From an uncultured Clostridia bacterium (GTDB lineage Bacteria > Bacillota > Clostridia > UMGS1883), in assembly GCA_947629005.1 (NCBI GenBank), contig CANRCD010000005.1, positions 38,574-102,573 on the forward strand: a stretch of 64,000 nt of DNA, in the 5' to 3' direction. The position numbers and the translations under genes were made by a program. Positions 27,620-36,504 of the stretch are shown here, one piece after another (the first letter of the stretch is position 1; each line of letters starts with the position of its first letter). The notes beneath the pieces are model-generated. The model was not told the origin of the DNA, searched no databases, and saw nothing but the letters and a program-made list of their open reading frames with translations.

Positions 27620-28699
27620 ATGAAAAAAAGAATTTTAAGCGTCTTTTTGATAATATTTACGTTTTTTAACGTAACTCCGACCTTGGCTGCCGACAGTGTT
27701 TCGGTGACGAGCAAGGCCGCCATAGTCATAGATTACGACACGGGCTACATGATTTACGGAAAAAATCCCGACGCGCCGCGGGCTCCGGCCAGCATGACGA
27801 AGATGATGAGCCTTTACAGCTTTTTCAAGCGAATGGACCTATGCGGCATAACTCTTGACACGCCGGTGACAATTTCAAAATCCGTGGCCGAGCTGTCGGT
27901 CGAGCCGGGGCTGAGCAACGTGCCCCTCGCCGAGGGCGAGGTTCACTCTGTAGATACGCTTATCCGCGCTGCCTGCATTGTTTCGGCCAACGCGGCCATT
28001 GTGGCGCTGGGCTCGCTTGTGGGCGGCAGCAAGGAGGGCTTTGTGGCGCTGATGAACGCCGACGCGGAGGCGATGGGCCTTACGGCGCACTTTCTCGACC
28101 CTGCGGGACTTGAGAACGACAACTATATCACTCCGCGCTCCATGGCCGAGCTGTGCCGCCGGCTGATTCGCGAATATCCTCAAATTCTTGATTATACGTC
28201 GCTGCGCACCTTCAGCTTTAAGGGCAGAACCTACACCGCCACAAATCAGCTTTTAGAGGGCTTTTCAGGGGCCTACCCCGGAACTGACGGTCTTAAGACC
28301 GGCTATATCGGCGTGGCGGGCTACTGCCTCAGCGCCACCTCCGAGCGGGAGGGACGACGCGTAATTGCCGTTACGATGGGCTCCTCAGGCATGAACAGCC
28401 GCACAAAGGACGGCTATGCCCTGCTGCGCTACGGCTTCCGCAACATTGAGCAGACGGTGGAGCCTATTTACGACATACAAGCCGATTTTACGCCGGCGGG
28501 CGGCGGTTTCCGCGTGACGCTGAAGAATGTTCCGCAGCCGTTTTTCGCGCAGGTGCGATTTTTCAGCCACGGCGAGGTAGTCAAGCAGTACGGCTCCGCC
28601 TGGGTGGCCGACGGCTCCGAGCTCAGCGTGGACGCTCCCGCCGACGGGCTTGAAATGGCTCTTTCCGTAGGGCCGTATAACGTGCTGCTTAAGCCGTAA
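27620..28699 (+). CDS. D-alanyl-D-alanine carboxypeptidase (S11, DacA/DacF family)
   Basis: 359 aa with signal peptide MKKRILSVFLIIFTFFNVTP. It trims the terminal D-Ala of peptidoglycan stem peptides. The catalytic motifs are SMTK (S-x-x-K), SAN (normally SGN) and KTG (LKTGYIG). A C-terminal beta domain of ~90 residues follows (VEPIYDIQADFTPAGGG), but no clear C-terminal amphipathic anchor is visible. GGGGTG precedes the ATG. The Ala in SAN is an allowed variant. A second S11 protein is at 57673-58767; this one is more divergent. DacF-like sporulation or vegetative roles cannot be told apart. Confidence 0.9.
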   Translation: MKKRILSVFLIIFTFFNVTPTLAADSVSVTSKAAIVIDYDTGYMIYGKNPDAPRAPASMTKMMSLYSFFKRMDLCGITLDTPVTISKSVAELSVEPGLSNVPLAEGEVHSVDTLIRAACIVSANAAIVALGSLVGGSKEGFVALMNADAEAMGLTAHFLDPAGLENDNYITPRSMAELCRRLIREYPQILDYTSLRTFSFKGRTYTATNQLLEGFSGAYPGTDGLKTGYIGVAGYCLSATSEREGRRVIAVTMGSSGMNSRTKDGYALLRYGFRNIEQTVEPIYDIQADFTPAGGGFRVTLKNVPQPFFAQVRFFSHGEVVKQYGSAWVADGSELSVDAPADGLEMALSVGPYNVLLKP

Positions 28700-28708
28700 C
28701 ATAAACGA

Positions 28709-28735
28709 AAAAGCCGCCAAACGGCGGCTTTTTTT
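28709..28735. terminator. Bidirectional intrinsic terminator
   Basis: AAGCCGCC (28711-28718) and GGCGGCTT (28723-28730) with loop AAAC, A residues before and T residues after, so it works in both directions: for the carboxypeptidase gene and for the convergent minus-strand genes. Confidence 0.9.
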
Positions 28736-28736
28736 A

Positions 28737-28786
28737 TCGGCTATTACCCTCCACGCTTCAACGGGGCTCGGTAGCGTCCACGCGGC
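28737..28786 (-). pseudogene. Remnant of a DNA glycosylase 3' end (duplicate of 29900-29949)
   Basis: 50 nt that match the 3' end of the glycosylase gene (29900-29949) at 42 positions, in the same orientation. Read on the minus strand it encodes AAWTLPSPVEAWRVIAD, against AAWTLPRLVEAWRVIAD at the glycosylase C-terminus, but the stop codon is lost. It lies directly between the stop of the kinase gene and a terminator, forming direct repeats around the kinase gene. Confidence 0.7.
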
Positions 28787-28790
28787 TTCG

Positions 28791-29840
28791 TCACGAAACA
28801 AACATTCCATTGTTTTCCTCTGACAAATCGCGCAGAATTTCGCTCAAAACCGCATTGGCCTCCGCGTAGCTGCCGCGTTCCGCAAGCCTTTCAAGGGAAT
28901 CGTCATTATAGAGGATTTTAGTGAACCAGAGCGCGTTGTAAAGGGTGTATATTTTCCGAGCCGTATCCGCTTCCCGCTCGGAAAGCCTTCTGACGGAGAG
29001 ATAGCCCTTGACAAAGGCGGAAAAAATCGGCCTTCGCAGCTCCATTTCACTTCGGCAGGACGGGGGAGCGCCCTCGTGAAGTTCCATTTCGTAGGCGGTA
29101 AGAAGCCCCTCCAGAACCATATCGGAAACAAGCGCCTCATCTCCGGCGTTGTTATAGTCGAATATCGTTATTTCGTCATCGGTTACAGAGAGATTGTTAA
29201 TGGATATATCGCCTTGAACAGCCGCTTTCGGTAAATCGTCCCATACGTCGCGGATACTTTTCAGCTTCTCATCCCGCATCCTTTTGATTTCGGATATAAC
29301 GCCTTGGTCAAGCCTTTCGTCGCGGCAGATTTCGCAGAACCTTTCGTAGGCGTCCACGTCGTTTTCGTATGCCGCTGAAAATAATGTTCCACAGCCTATT
29401 TTCAGGCCGTTGGCCAAGGAAACAGTGTGCATACGCGCCATCAGTCCGCCGATACTGTAAGCCGTGGCCTCGCTGATTTCCTTAAGCTCCTCCCCGCAGT
29501 GGTCCTCCACGGTGACGATACACGGTATACCTTCGTAAATTAAATCACCGCAGTATCCGCCGTCCGTTTTGTACCGGCGCGGAGTGGAAATGCCGCTGAC
29601 GCGCATAAATTCCGAAAATCTGCTCTGACTTTCTATCTTATGCCGTTCCGCGGAAAGGTCATCCGTTTCCCGAAGAATTTTTATTACCAGCTTCCTGCCG
29701 TCGGCGAGGGTTACAGAAAAGATGAGCTTTATATGACCGTTGTCGTCCTTGCGGTCCAGATACGCCGCTTCGTTTGAAAAATCACTGTCAAAACCGTACA
29801 GCGACAAAATCTCCCTTATTGATTGTATGTTTGCTTTCAT
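28791..29840 (-). CDS. APH-family phosphotransferase/kinase, probably acquired
   Basis: 349 aa. Kinase-like fold of the aminoglycoside/choline phosphotransferase type: N-lobe lysine in DGRKLVIKIL, catalytic loop QGDISINNLSV (QGD in place of the usual HGD) and metal-binding IFDYNNAGDEA. The closest relatives in this superfamily include uncharacterised bacterial kinases as well as antibiotic phosphotransferases; no drug specificity can be read from sequence. CGGAG precedes the ATG. The gene is flanked by imperfect 50-bp direct repeats of the glycosylase 3' end (28737-28786 and 29900-29949), suggesting that it arrived by insertion there. Codon use and GC seem lower than in the neighbours by eye. 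Confidence 0.8.
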   Translation of the reverse strand: MKANIQSIREILSLYGFDSDFSNEAAYLDRKDDNGHIKLIFSVTLADGRKLVIKILRETDDLSAERHKIESQSRFSEFMRVSGISTPRRYKTDGGYCGDLIYEGIPCIVTVEDHCGEELKEISEATAYSIGGLMARMHTVSLANGLKIGCGTLFSAAYENDVDAYERFCEICRDERLDQGVISEIKRMRDEKLKSIRDVWDDLPKAAVQGDISINNLSVTDDEITIFDYNNAGDEALVSDMVLEGLLTAYEMELHEGAPPSCRSEMELRRPIFSAFVKGYLSVRRLSEREADTARKIYTLYNALWFTKILYNDDSLERLAERGSYAEANAVLSEILRDLSEENNGMFVS

Positions 29841-29895
29841 GCTGTTTCTCCGTGGAATTATCGCTTTTGCGGTAAAAATATAAAATGGCTGAATA

Positions 29896-30369
29896 TTAGT
29901 CGGCTATGACCCTCCACGCCTCGACAAGGCGCGGCAGCGTCCATGCGGCGTTGGCCGGACTGGTCGAGGGGAGCGCGGCCGCCGGCCCCCAAAGGGGCTC
30001 GGCGAATTTTTTGTAGTATTTTTCGGCTGTGCGGCCATTGACGAAAATTCTCCTTATATCCGCGCCGCTAAAAATGGGCGAAAGGTCGTTCGGCTCGGCG
30101 CGGCGGATGCTGCTGTCGGCGCTGCCGTTGATATCGCAGCGGGCAAGTACGTCCCATAAAGCGAGTCCGCGGCCCAAGATAAGGGCGCGCTTTTCTGCAA
30201 TTCCGTCGGGTACGGCTTCGCCGTAAATTTGCGCAAGTACGCGCCAGAAGCGGTTCTGCGGGTGACCGTAAAAGAAGCCCTGCTCCCGGGACTTCACCGA
30301 GGGGAAGCTGCCCAAAATAAGCGTGTGCGAGTTTTCGTCAAACAGCGGCGGAAACGGATGCTCAGTCAT
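29896..30369 (-). CDS. DNA-deoxyinosine glycosylase (UDG superfamily)
   Basis: 157 aa from ATG 30369, which overlaps the degV stop by 4 bp (ATGA); the longer frame upstream is inside degV. The N-terminal blocks LILGSFPSVKSREQGFFYGH and PQNRFWRVL, plus GLALWDVLARCDINGSADSS, match the family annotated as DNA-deoxyinosine (hypoxanthine) glycosylase, a branch of the uracil-DNA glycosylase fold. It would remove deaminated adenine from DNA. The C-terminal LPSTSPANAAWTL carries the second conserved block. Co-transcribed with degV. Its last 17 codons are duplicated at 28737-28786. Confidence 0.85.
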   Translation of the reverse strand: MTEHPFPPLFDENSHTLILGSFPSVKSREQGFFYGHPQNRFWRVLAQIYGEAVPDGIAEKRALILGRGLALWDVLARCDINGSADSSIRRAEPNDLSPIFSGADIRRIFVNGRTAEKYYKKFAEPLWGPAAALPSTSPANAAWTLPRLVEAWRVIAD

Positions 30370-31259
30370 TCTTCCTCGTAGTCGCTTATGTCGAATTTGC
30401 CGGAGGTGGAATAGGCGAAGCCGTAGAGCGTCGGCCCGCCGTGGGCGGCAATGATGGGGCCGAGCCGACACCCGAGGATATTCACATCGGGGAAGCGGGC
30501 TTTGAGCTCCTCGCAGAGCTCGGCCCGTTTGTCAAACACGTCGCCGCAGACGGTGATGATGGTTTTGCCGTTCAGGTCACCGGCCACGCTTTCGGCCATA
30601 TCTATGATTTTTTTGTTCACACGCTTTTCGCCGCGCACCTTGTCGGACTGCACCACAAGCCCGCCGTCAACGGTTAGGATGGGCTTGATGTCGAGCATAT
30701 TCGCGAAAAGCAGCGTGGCGGTGTTAATGCGGCCGCCCTTCTTGAGGTGTTCGAGCTCGCTGACGACAAAGGCGGCGTTAAAGTCGGCCGTGGCCTCCTT
30801 AAGGTAGGTATAGACCTCGTCAACAGAGGCGCCCTTTTCGACCATGTGCGCCGCGTGGATAACGGGCTGGGCGTAAAGACAGGTGTAGGTCTGGGAGTCC
30901 ACCACTCTTATGTCGCAGCCGCACTCGTCCATGACCTCCGCTGCGGCTAAGTGGGCGTTCTGGCAGGTGCCGCTCGCCGTGCCGCTTAAAGAGGTGTAGA
31001 TCATGGCGTCATAGCCGTTTGCCGCTTCCTCGCGAAAGATGTCGGCAAACTGAGCGGGGGTTATCTGAGTGGTTTTCGGCGGAGTTTCGGACTCACGCAG
31101 ACGCTTGTAAAAGTCGTCAATGCTCTCGTCGATGTCGGCGCGAAGGTAGGTTTCTCCGTCAAAGCTGTAGGTTATGGGGATAACTCTTATCCCATAACGC
31201 TCGGCCACGGGCAGCTTAAGGTCGCTGCCGCTGTCGGTCAAAAGCTTGATTTTTGCCAT
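30366..31259 (-). CDS. DegV-family fatty-acid-binding protein
   Basis: 297 aa, normal length. DegV/FakB proteins hold a fatty acid for phosphorylation by FakA. The blocks LLTDSGSDL, VIPITYSFDGETY, TTQITPAQFADIF, IYTSLSGTASGTCQNAHLAA, LEHLKKGGRINTATLL and CRLGPIIAAHGGPTLYG are those of the family; the ligand is not fixed by sequence. AAGGAGG lies upstream of the ATG, 30 bp after the ABC exporter gene, so it may be the fourth gene of that transcript. No fakA gene is nearby. Confidence 0.93.
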   Translation of the reverse strand: MAKIKLLTDSGSDLKLPVAERYGIRVIPITYSFDGETYLRADIDESIDDFYKRLRESETPPKTTQITPAQFADIFREEAANGYDAMIYTSLSGTASGTCQNAHLAAAEVMDECGCDIRVVDSQTYTCLYAQPVIHAAHMVEKGASVDEVYTYLKEATADFNAAFVVSELEHLKKGGRINTATLLFANMLDIKPILTVDGGLVVQSDKVRGEKRVNKKIIDMAESVAGDLNGKTIITVCGDVFDKRAELCEELKARFPDVNILGCRLGPIIAAHGGPTLYGFAYSTSGKFDISDYEEE

Positions 31260-31289
31260 TGTAATATCCTCCTTATGTCAATGTGGGGC

Positions 31290-33557
31290 TTATCTCGGCG
31301 GAGGGCCGCCGCGCCCGCCCTTTCCGCTTGGGCCGCCGTGCCCGCCGGGGGCGTCGATGGCTACCGAAAGAGCCGTCATGGTACGCTGGGCTCGGACAAG
31401 ACCGGCGTATATGCCGTCCTTCGCCATAAGCTCGTTGTGGCTGCCCACCTCGGCTATGCGTCCCTCCTCGAGAACCACGAGGCGGTTTGCGTTCTTAAGC
31501 GTGGAGAGCCTGTGCGCTATGGCAAAGGTTGTGCGTCCGGCTGTTATCCTGCCGAGGGCCTGCTGTATCTGCTGTTCGGTCTCGGCGTCCACCGAGGCGG
31601 TGGCCTCGTCCAGTATCATTATCTTCGGGTCGCTGAGCACCGCGCGGGCGATGGCTATGCGTTGGCGTTCGCCGCCGCTCAGACGCTGACCCTTTTCGCC
31701 CACGTAAGTATCGTACCCGTCGGGCAGGCCGAGGATAAAGTCGTGGGCGTTGGCTATCTTCGCCGCTCTTATGCACTCGTCGTCCGAGGCGTCGGGCCGC
31801 GCGTAGCGGATATTATTGATTATGCTGCCGCTGAAAAGGTAGCTCTCCTGAAGCACCACACCGAGGTGATTCTTGTAATCGTCCATGGCGTAGTCCTCGA
31901 TGTCGCTGCCGTCTATTAGGATTTTGCCCTCGTCGGCCTTATATAGGCGCATAAGCAGGTTTATAACGGTTGATTTTCCCGCGCCGCTGTGGCCCACAAG
32001 GCCAATGGTCTCGCCGCTCGCGACGCCGAGGTTAATGTTCTTCAAAACGCTCTTGTAGGACTTGTAGCCGAAGGTGACGTTGTCAAGCTCTACCTCGCCC
32101 CTGATATTCTCGGCCGTCAGCGGGGCGGCGGGCTCGGGCGGAACGTCCTCGTCCATGACCTCGAACACGCGCTGCGCGCTGGTTATGGCTTGGCTTATGT
32201 GGCGCGGCAGCATACTGAACCAGTCGAGGCGGCTGTAGAGGTAGCCGGCGTAGGTGGAAAACTGCATAAGCTCGCCCAGCTCCATTCTCTGCCCAAGCAC
32301 CAGCATACCGCCGTAAATGGTGACAAAATAGCTGCCGAAGCCGATGAGAAATTTGATTATCGGGAACACGGTGTAGACGTACTGCTCGGTTTTGCAGGTT
32401 ATGTCCCGCACGGAGGACGCCACGCTCTCGAAACGGCGCACCTCCCGCTCCTCCTGCCCGAACACCTTAACCACCTTCACGCCGTTGAATACGTTGTTAA
32501 GGGTGTCGGTCAGCTTATCCATCCAGCGCCACTGCTTGTTGTAGCGCATACGGACCGACGTCCTTATGCGGTTGGTTATGAACAGGGCGATGGGTATTGG
32601 CACCATGATGAGCAGCGCCATTACGGGGTTAAAGCTCACCACCACTATGCCCACGCCGATAAACAGGCAGACCTCGTTCACGGCCTGCACGGCCACGTTT
32701 TGGATGAACTGCTGTATGCGTCCCGTGTCGCCGTTTATACGGTGCATAAGGTCGCCGGCGTTTTTCTCCTCAATATAGCCGAGCGGCATGGACTGCACCT
32801 TTTTGTATATGTCGTTGCGCAGGTCTCGGACGAACAGATTGCTTGCCTTGGCCGATACCACCTCGCGCACCGCGCCGATGAGCGTCGTCGCGAGTGAGCA
32901 CAGCCCCGTCAGCGCGACAAGCCACAGCAAATGCCCCATAAGCCGCCCGCCCGCGCCGAACTGCGTCAGCACCTCGTCGATAAGCCGTTTGCTCACGTAG
33001 GGCGAATAGAGCATAAAGCCGCTGTTGGCCCAGAAAAGCAGCAGTAAGACCGCATAGTATCCCCAGCAGGGCCTGCTGACGCGCCATATACGCTTGAGCA
33101 CGCCCACACGGTCGCTGCAATGACGGCATATACGCGTGTTGCGAATGAAGGGCCGCCCGCAGTTGGGGCATTTTTTCTCGTCGTCGGTGCTGACTATGCC
33201 CGGACGCACGCCCTCAATGAGGTCGGTTATAATGCGCTCGGCCATGGAGTAGCGGGCCATGTGCTCCATTGTGAAAAACACGATGGGGAAGGGGTCGCCC
33301 GAGGGGTCGGCCTCGAGCATACCCGAAGAGTTCAGCTCGCCGCAGCACACGCCGCTTAGGCTCGCAATGGGAACCACCTTTTCAAGCCGGTTTTCCCTCA
33401 GCACCATGAGCCTTGTCATGGTTATCACAAGAAAGCCTTCGGTAAATTTGCCGTCGGGCGTCAGGTCGTATGGCAGGCAGTATAAAATTTCCTCGCCGCC
33501 GAGGGCCGCGCCGGCGGCCTCGGAGCTCGCCTCGGGAAGGGCGTAATCCAGCTTCAT
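31290..33557 (-). CDS. ABC exporter with N-terminal PH-like domain and zinc ribbon (partner 2)
   Basis: 755 aa, about 160 longer at the N-terminus than a simple half-exporter. Residues ~1-120 look like a PH/GRAM-type beta domain (EGFLVITMTRLMVLRENRLE), then a zinc ribbon CPNCGRPFIRNTRICRHC (~129-146), then a six-segment exporter TM domain and an ATPase with GLVGHSGAGKSTVINLL, LSGGERQRIAIARAV, IMILDEATASVDAETEQQ and AIAHRLST. Both catalytic Glu and switch His are present. The last ~18 residues are Gly-rich. It lies 15 bp after the DUF1854 gene. The cargo is unknown. Confidence 0.88.
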   Translation of the reverse strand: MKLDYALPEASSEAAGAALGGEEILYCLPYDLTPDGKFTEGFLVITMTRLMVLRENRLEKVVPIASLSGVCCGELNSSGMLEADPSGDPFPIVFFTMEHMARYSMAERIITDLIEGVRPGIVSTDDEKKCPNCGRPFIRNTRICRHCSDRVGVLKRIWRVSRPCWGYYAVLLLLFWANSGFMLYSPYVSKRLIDEVLTQFGAGGRLMGHLLWLVALTGLCSLATTLIGAVREVVSAKASNLFVRDLRNDIYKKVQSMPLGYIEEKNAGDLMHRINGDTGRIQQFIQNVAVQAVNEVCLFIGVGIVVVSFNPVMALLIMVPIPIALFITNRIRTSVRMRYNKQWRWMDKLTDTLNNVFNGVKVVKVFGQEEREVRRFESVASSVRDITCKTEQYVYTVFPIIKFLIGFGSYFVTIYGGMLVLGQRMELGELMQFSTYAGYLYSRLDWFSMLPRHISQAITSAQRVFEVMDEDVPPEPAAPLTAENIRGEVELDNVTFGYKSYKSVLKNINLGVASGETIGLVGHSGAGKSTVINLLMRLYKADEGKILIDGSDIEDYAMDDYKNHLGVVLQESYLFSGSIINNIRYARPDASDDECIRAAKIANAHDFILGLPDGYDTYVGEKGQRLSGGERQRIAIARAVLSDPKIMILDEATASVDAETEQQIQQALGRITAGRTTFAIAHRLSTLKNANRLVVLEEGRIAEVGSHNELMAKDGIYAGLVRAQRTMTALSVAIDAPGGHGGPSGKGGRGGPPPR

Positions 33558-33572
33558 GGTATCACTTCCAAA

Positions 33573-34118
33573 TTAAATCCATATTTCTATCAGCCTCAGG
33601 GCCTTTTCGCCTATCTTGCTCACGTCGGGGAAGATATATCGGTTGCCGTCCACATCCACTATCATCACGCGGCCCCCGCCGAGGTTAAGCAAATTACTGT
33701 TCATGTCGAACACCGTAAAGCTGCGGCCGCCGGCGGTGGTCTCCACCGTCCAGTATGTGTGGCCGTATTCCTCCTTCACGTTCGTGACGGCGGTTATTTC
33801 CGGTACGAAGTAGCGTCTTTCCAGCTCCTCGTCGATGAGCGCGCGCTGCTCGCCGGTAAAGGCGGCCAAATCCTCAATAACGCCGTACTCCACGCGGCTG
33901 TCGCTGCGCTCGCGGTTTTCGCGCCGCACCGAGATGAATTTTTCGGGCTTGCGCAGCGGAAACATACGCAGCAGCGCCACGCGCCCCAAATCCTCGCCGC
34001 CGAGCCTGAGCCCCAACAAACCGCCGTCAGTTTTGTAAAACTCGCATTTGTCGGGCGAAAGGTAGTTTATGTCGGCGTAGGCCTTCATTTTGTTTTCATT
34101 TTTTTCATTGTTTCCCAT
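33573..34118 (-). CDS. DUF1854-family protein between two ABC exporter genes
   Basis: 181 aa, soluble. Key blocks are FYKTDGGLLGLRLGGEDLGR, RMFPLRKPEKFISVR, EYGVIEDLAAFTGEQRALI, ELERRYFVPEI and RVMIVDVDGNRYIFPDVSKI. DUF1854 proteins are known next to ABC transporters, in some genomes labelled cyanophycin-metabolism associated, with no proven function. Here it is flanked by two related exporters (26 bp and 15 bp away), so it probably works with them, for instance as an accessory or cargo-recognition factor. No cyanophycin synthetase or cyanophycinase is in the window. AAGGAGG precedes the ATG. Confidence 0.85.
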   Translation of the reverse strand: MGNNEKNENKMKAYADINYLSPDKCEFYKTDGGLLGLRLGGEDLGRVALLRMFPLRKPEKFISVRRENRERSDSRVEYGVIEDLAAFTGEQRALIDEELERRYFVPEITAVTNVKEEYGHTYWTVETTAGGRSFTVFDMNSNLLNLGGGRVMIVDVDGNRYIFPDVSKIGEKALRLIEIWI

Positions 34119-34144
34119 GCTTATGCCTCCTTAATCCCCACTAT

Positions 34145-36403
34145 CTAAAGCTGCTCCTCGTCGCCGACGCCGCGTATGCGCAGAGCCTCGCGCTGGAGGC
34201 CGAGCATTCGCGCGTAGATGCCGTCGGGCTTATCGGCAAGCTCCTCGTGGGTGCCTATTTCGGCTATCTCGCCGCGCTCCACCACCACAAGGCGGTCGGC
34301 GTTCTTAAGCGTCGAAAGGCGGTGGGCGATGGCTATGGTGGTGCGGCCCTTGGTGAGGGTTTCGAGGGCCTGCTGTATCTGCTGCTCGGTCTCGGTGTCG
34401 AGCGAGGCGGTGGCCTCGTCCAAAATGAGAATGGCCGGGTCGAGAAGGACGGTGCGCGCTATGGATATGCGCTGACGCTCGCCGCCGCTGAGATTGGTTT
34501 TGCGCTTGCCTATTTCGGTCTCGTAGCCGTCGGGCAGCTTCATTATAAAGTCGTGGGCGTTCGCGAGCTTCGCCGCGCGGACTATCTCCTCCATCGAGGC
34601 GTCGGGACGCGCGTAGGAGATGTTTTCGGCGATGGTGCCGTTAAAGAGGAAAGTCTCCTGCAAAACCATGCCTATCTGGCCGTGCAGGTCCTTTTGGCGT
34701 ATCTTTTTCACGTTCACGCCGTCTATCAAAAGCTCGCCCTCATTTACGTCGTAAAGGCGGGTTATGATGTTCGTTATGGTGGACTTGCCCGCGCCGCTGT
34801 GGCCCACAAGGCCTATCATCTCGCCGGGCTCGACGTGAAAGCTTACGCCCTTAAGCACGGGCTTGTTCGGCTCGTAGGCGAAGGTCACGTCTCGCAGCTC
34901 TATTTCGCCCCTTATGCGGCCTATGTCCACGGGATCCTTGGCCTCGGGCACGTCGGTCTGGCGGTCAACTATCTCAAAAATGCGCTGCGCGCTGTTCATG
35001 CAGTTGGCCCACCAGTCATAAGTGCGTATCATAAAGTTGATGGGCGCGTAGAGCATACCCACGTAGCCCACAAAGGTCATCAGCGTACCGAAGGTCATAC
35101 GCCCCTCTAACACCTGATGGCCGCCAAGACCCCATACAAACAGCCCGCCTATTGTCATAATATAGTTGAGCAAGGGGAAGATACGCGCGCTCATAAGTCC
35201 CTCGCGCACGCGCACGTCGTAAAGCTCCTGCGTGGCGTCCTCGAAGCGGTTTATCTCGTTTTGCTCCTTGCCGAAGGCCTTTACAACGCGCACTCCCTGA
35301 AGGGCGTCGTTGATAACGCTGTTCAGCTTGCTGGACTTGTGCCAGCCTATCCACTTGAAGCGGTTGAATTTGGGAATGACCTTCTTTATTATGTAAACTA
35401 TCAGCGGCACCGGAAGCATGATGAGCAGAGCCAGCAGCGGGTTTGAGAAAAACACCGCCGAGCCGACTCCGATGATGGTTATGGCGTTAATGATGAACTG
35501 GGGCAGACCGTCGTTTAAGAAATATTGAATGTCCAGCGCGTCGGAGTTGACGCGGTTCATGAGGCTTCCGGTGTGCTTGGAGTTGAAAAAGCTCATGCTA
35601 AGACGCTGGAGCGCGTCAAAAACCTCGCTCTTAACGTCGTAGACTATCTTGCCCGAGACACGCGCCCCCACGCGGCCCTGAATTATGTTCACAATGAGCG
35701 TGGTGATCTCAAGGGCTATCATCATCAGCACGAAGGGCACAATCTTGCCGTAGTATTTTCCGCCCTCGGCCAGAACTTGGTCGTAGAGCGTGCTGCCGTT
35801 GAGGTAGGGGCGGAGCAGGCCGATGGCGCTGTTCACGAGAATAAGCCCCATCACCAGCGAAAGCTCCTTCCAGTAGCGGGGCATATAGCCCAGCACCCGC
35901 AAAAACAGCCTTTTTTTGCTTTGGCATTTGGGGCAGGTCTTGCGCCCCTTCTGATACGGGGTGCCGCACTTGGGGCAGACGCGGTCCTCCGCGCCTCGGC
36001 CCCAGTCGTCGTCGGTTATGGGCCTGCCCGAGCGCAGCCGGTCGCATATACGGCAAATATTGCCCGCCGCGCCGCCGCACGAGCTCGTGAAGGCCGCCGC
36101 CGCGACCTCACGGCCGCCGCCCACGGCCAGCAGAACGCCGGTCGCAAGGTAGTTTTCAAGCCTTATTTCCCACTCGCTGAAATTGTATGACGAAAAGGCG
36201 CCCGTGTCCGGATCGGCGGCGATAAAACGGTCGGCGCAGGCAAAAAGCCATACGTCGCCGTAGGAGCCGTCTGTTCGGAGATCGCTGCGGACAGCGGCGA
36301 TGACCTCCGCCGGAGAGACGCCCATTTTTTTTATAAATTCGGTGATTTTTTCGTCAGGCCTGTCGAAGCCCTTCAGCGCGGCATATTCGTTTTCGGGAGG
36401 CAT
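34145..36403 (-). CDS. ABC exporter with N-terminal domain and zinc ribbon (partner 1)
   Basis: 752 aa from ATG 36403, with GGGGTGAGG just upstream; the in-frame ATG at 36433 lacks a site. Layout matches the partner at 31290-33557: N-terminal ~125 residues (a PH-like domain less obvious here), zinc ribbon CPKCGTPYQKGRKTCPKC with a further CRICDRL upstream, six TM segments and an ATPase with GLVGHSGAGKSTITNII, LSGGERQRISIARTV, ILILDEATASLDTETEQQ and AIAHRLST. Both ATPase sites look active, unlike many heterodimeric exporters with one dead site. First gene of a unit with DUF1854 and the second exporter. Confidence 0.88.
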   Translation of the reverse strand: MPPENEYAALKGFDRPDEKITEFIKKMGVSPAEVIAAVRSDLRTDGSYGDVWLFACADRFIAADPDTGAFSSYNFSEWEIRLENYLATGVLLAVGGGREVAAAAFTSSCGGAAGNICRICDRLRSGRPITDDDWGRGAEDRVCPKCGTPYQKGRKTCPKCQSKKRLFLRVLGYMPRYWKELSLVMGLILVNSAIGLLRPYLNGSTLYDQVLAEGGKYYGKIVPFVLMMIALEITTLIVNIIQGRVGARVSGKIVYDVKSEVFDALQRLSMSFFNSKHTGSLMNRVNSDALDIQYFLNDGLPQFIINAITIIGVGSAVFFSNPLLALLIMLPVPLIVYIIKKVIPKFNRFKWIGWHKSSKLNSVINDALQGVRVVKAFGKEQNEINRFEDATQELYDVRVREGLMSARIFPLLNYIMTIGGLFVWGLGGHQVLEGRMTFGTLMTFVGYVGMLYAPINFMIRTYDWWANCMNSAQRIFEIVDRQTDVPEAKDPVDIGRIRGEIELRDVTFAYEPNKPVLKGVSFHVEPGEMIGLVGHSGAGKSTITNIITRLYDVNEGELLIDGVNVKKIRQKDLHGQIGMVLQETFLFNGTIAENISYARPDASMEEIVRAAKLANAHDFIMKLPDGYETEIGKRKTNLSGGERQRISIARTVLLDPAILILDEATASLDTETEQQIQQALETLTKGRTTIAIAHRLSTLKNADRLVVVERGEIAEIGTHEELADKPDGIYARMLGLQREALRIRGVGDEEQL

Positions 36404-36504
36404 ATCCTCACCCCTTAAATTCGTTTGCCACATTATTTTAGCACACTAAAGGTTTTTCGTCAATAGAGTTTTGTGAATTGTTTGTTAATTCGCCGAGCGG
36501 GCCG

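Noticed and set aside
28385..28810. Minus-strand ORF of 141 codons over the carboxypeptidase end
   Set aside because: It only joins the glycosylase remnant to the antisense strand of the carboxypeptidase gene; the remnant is annotated separately.
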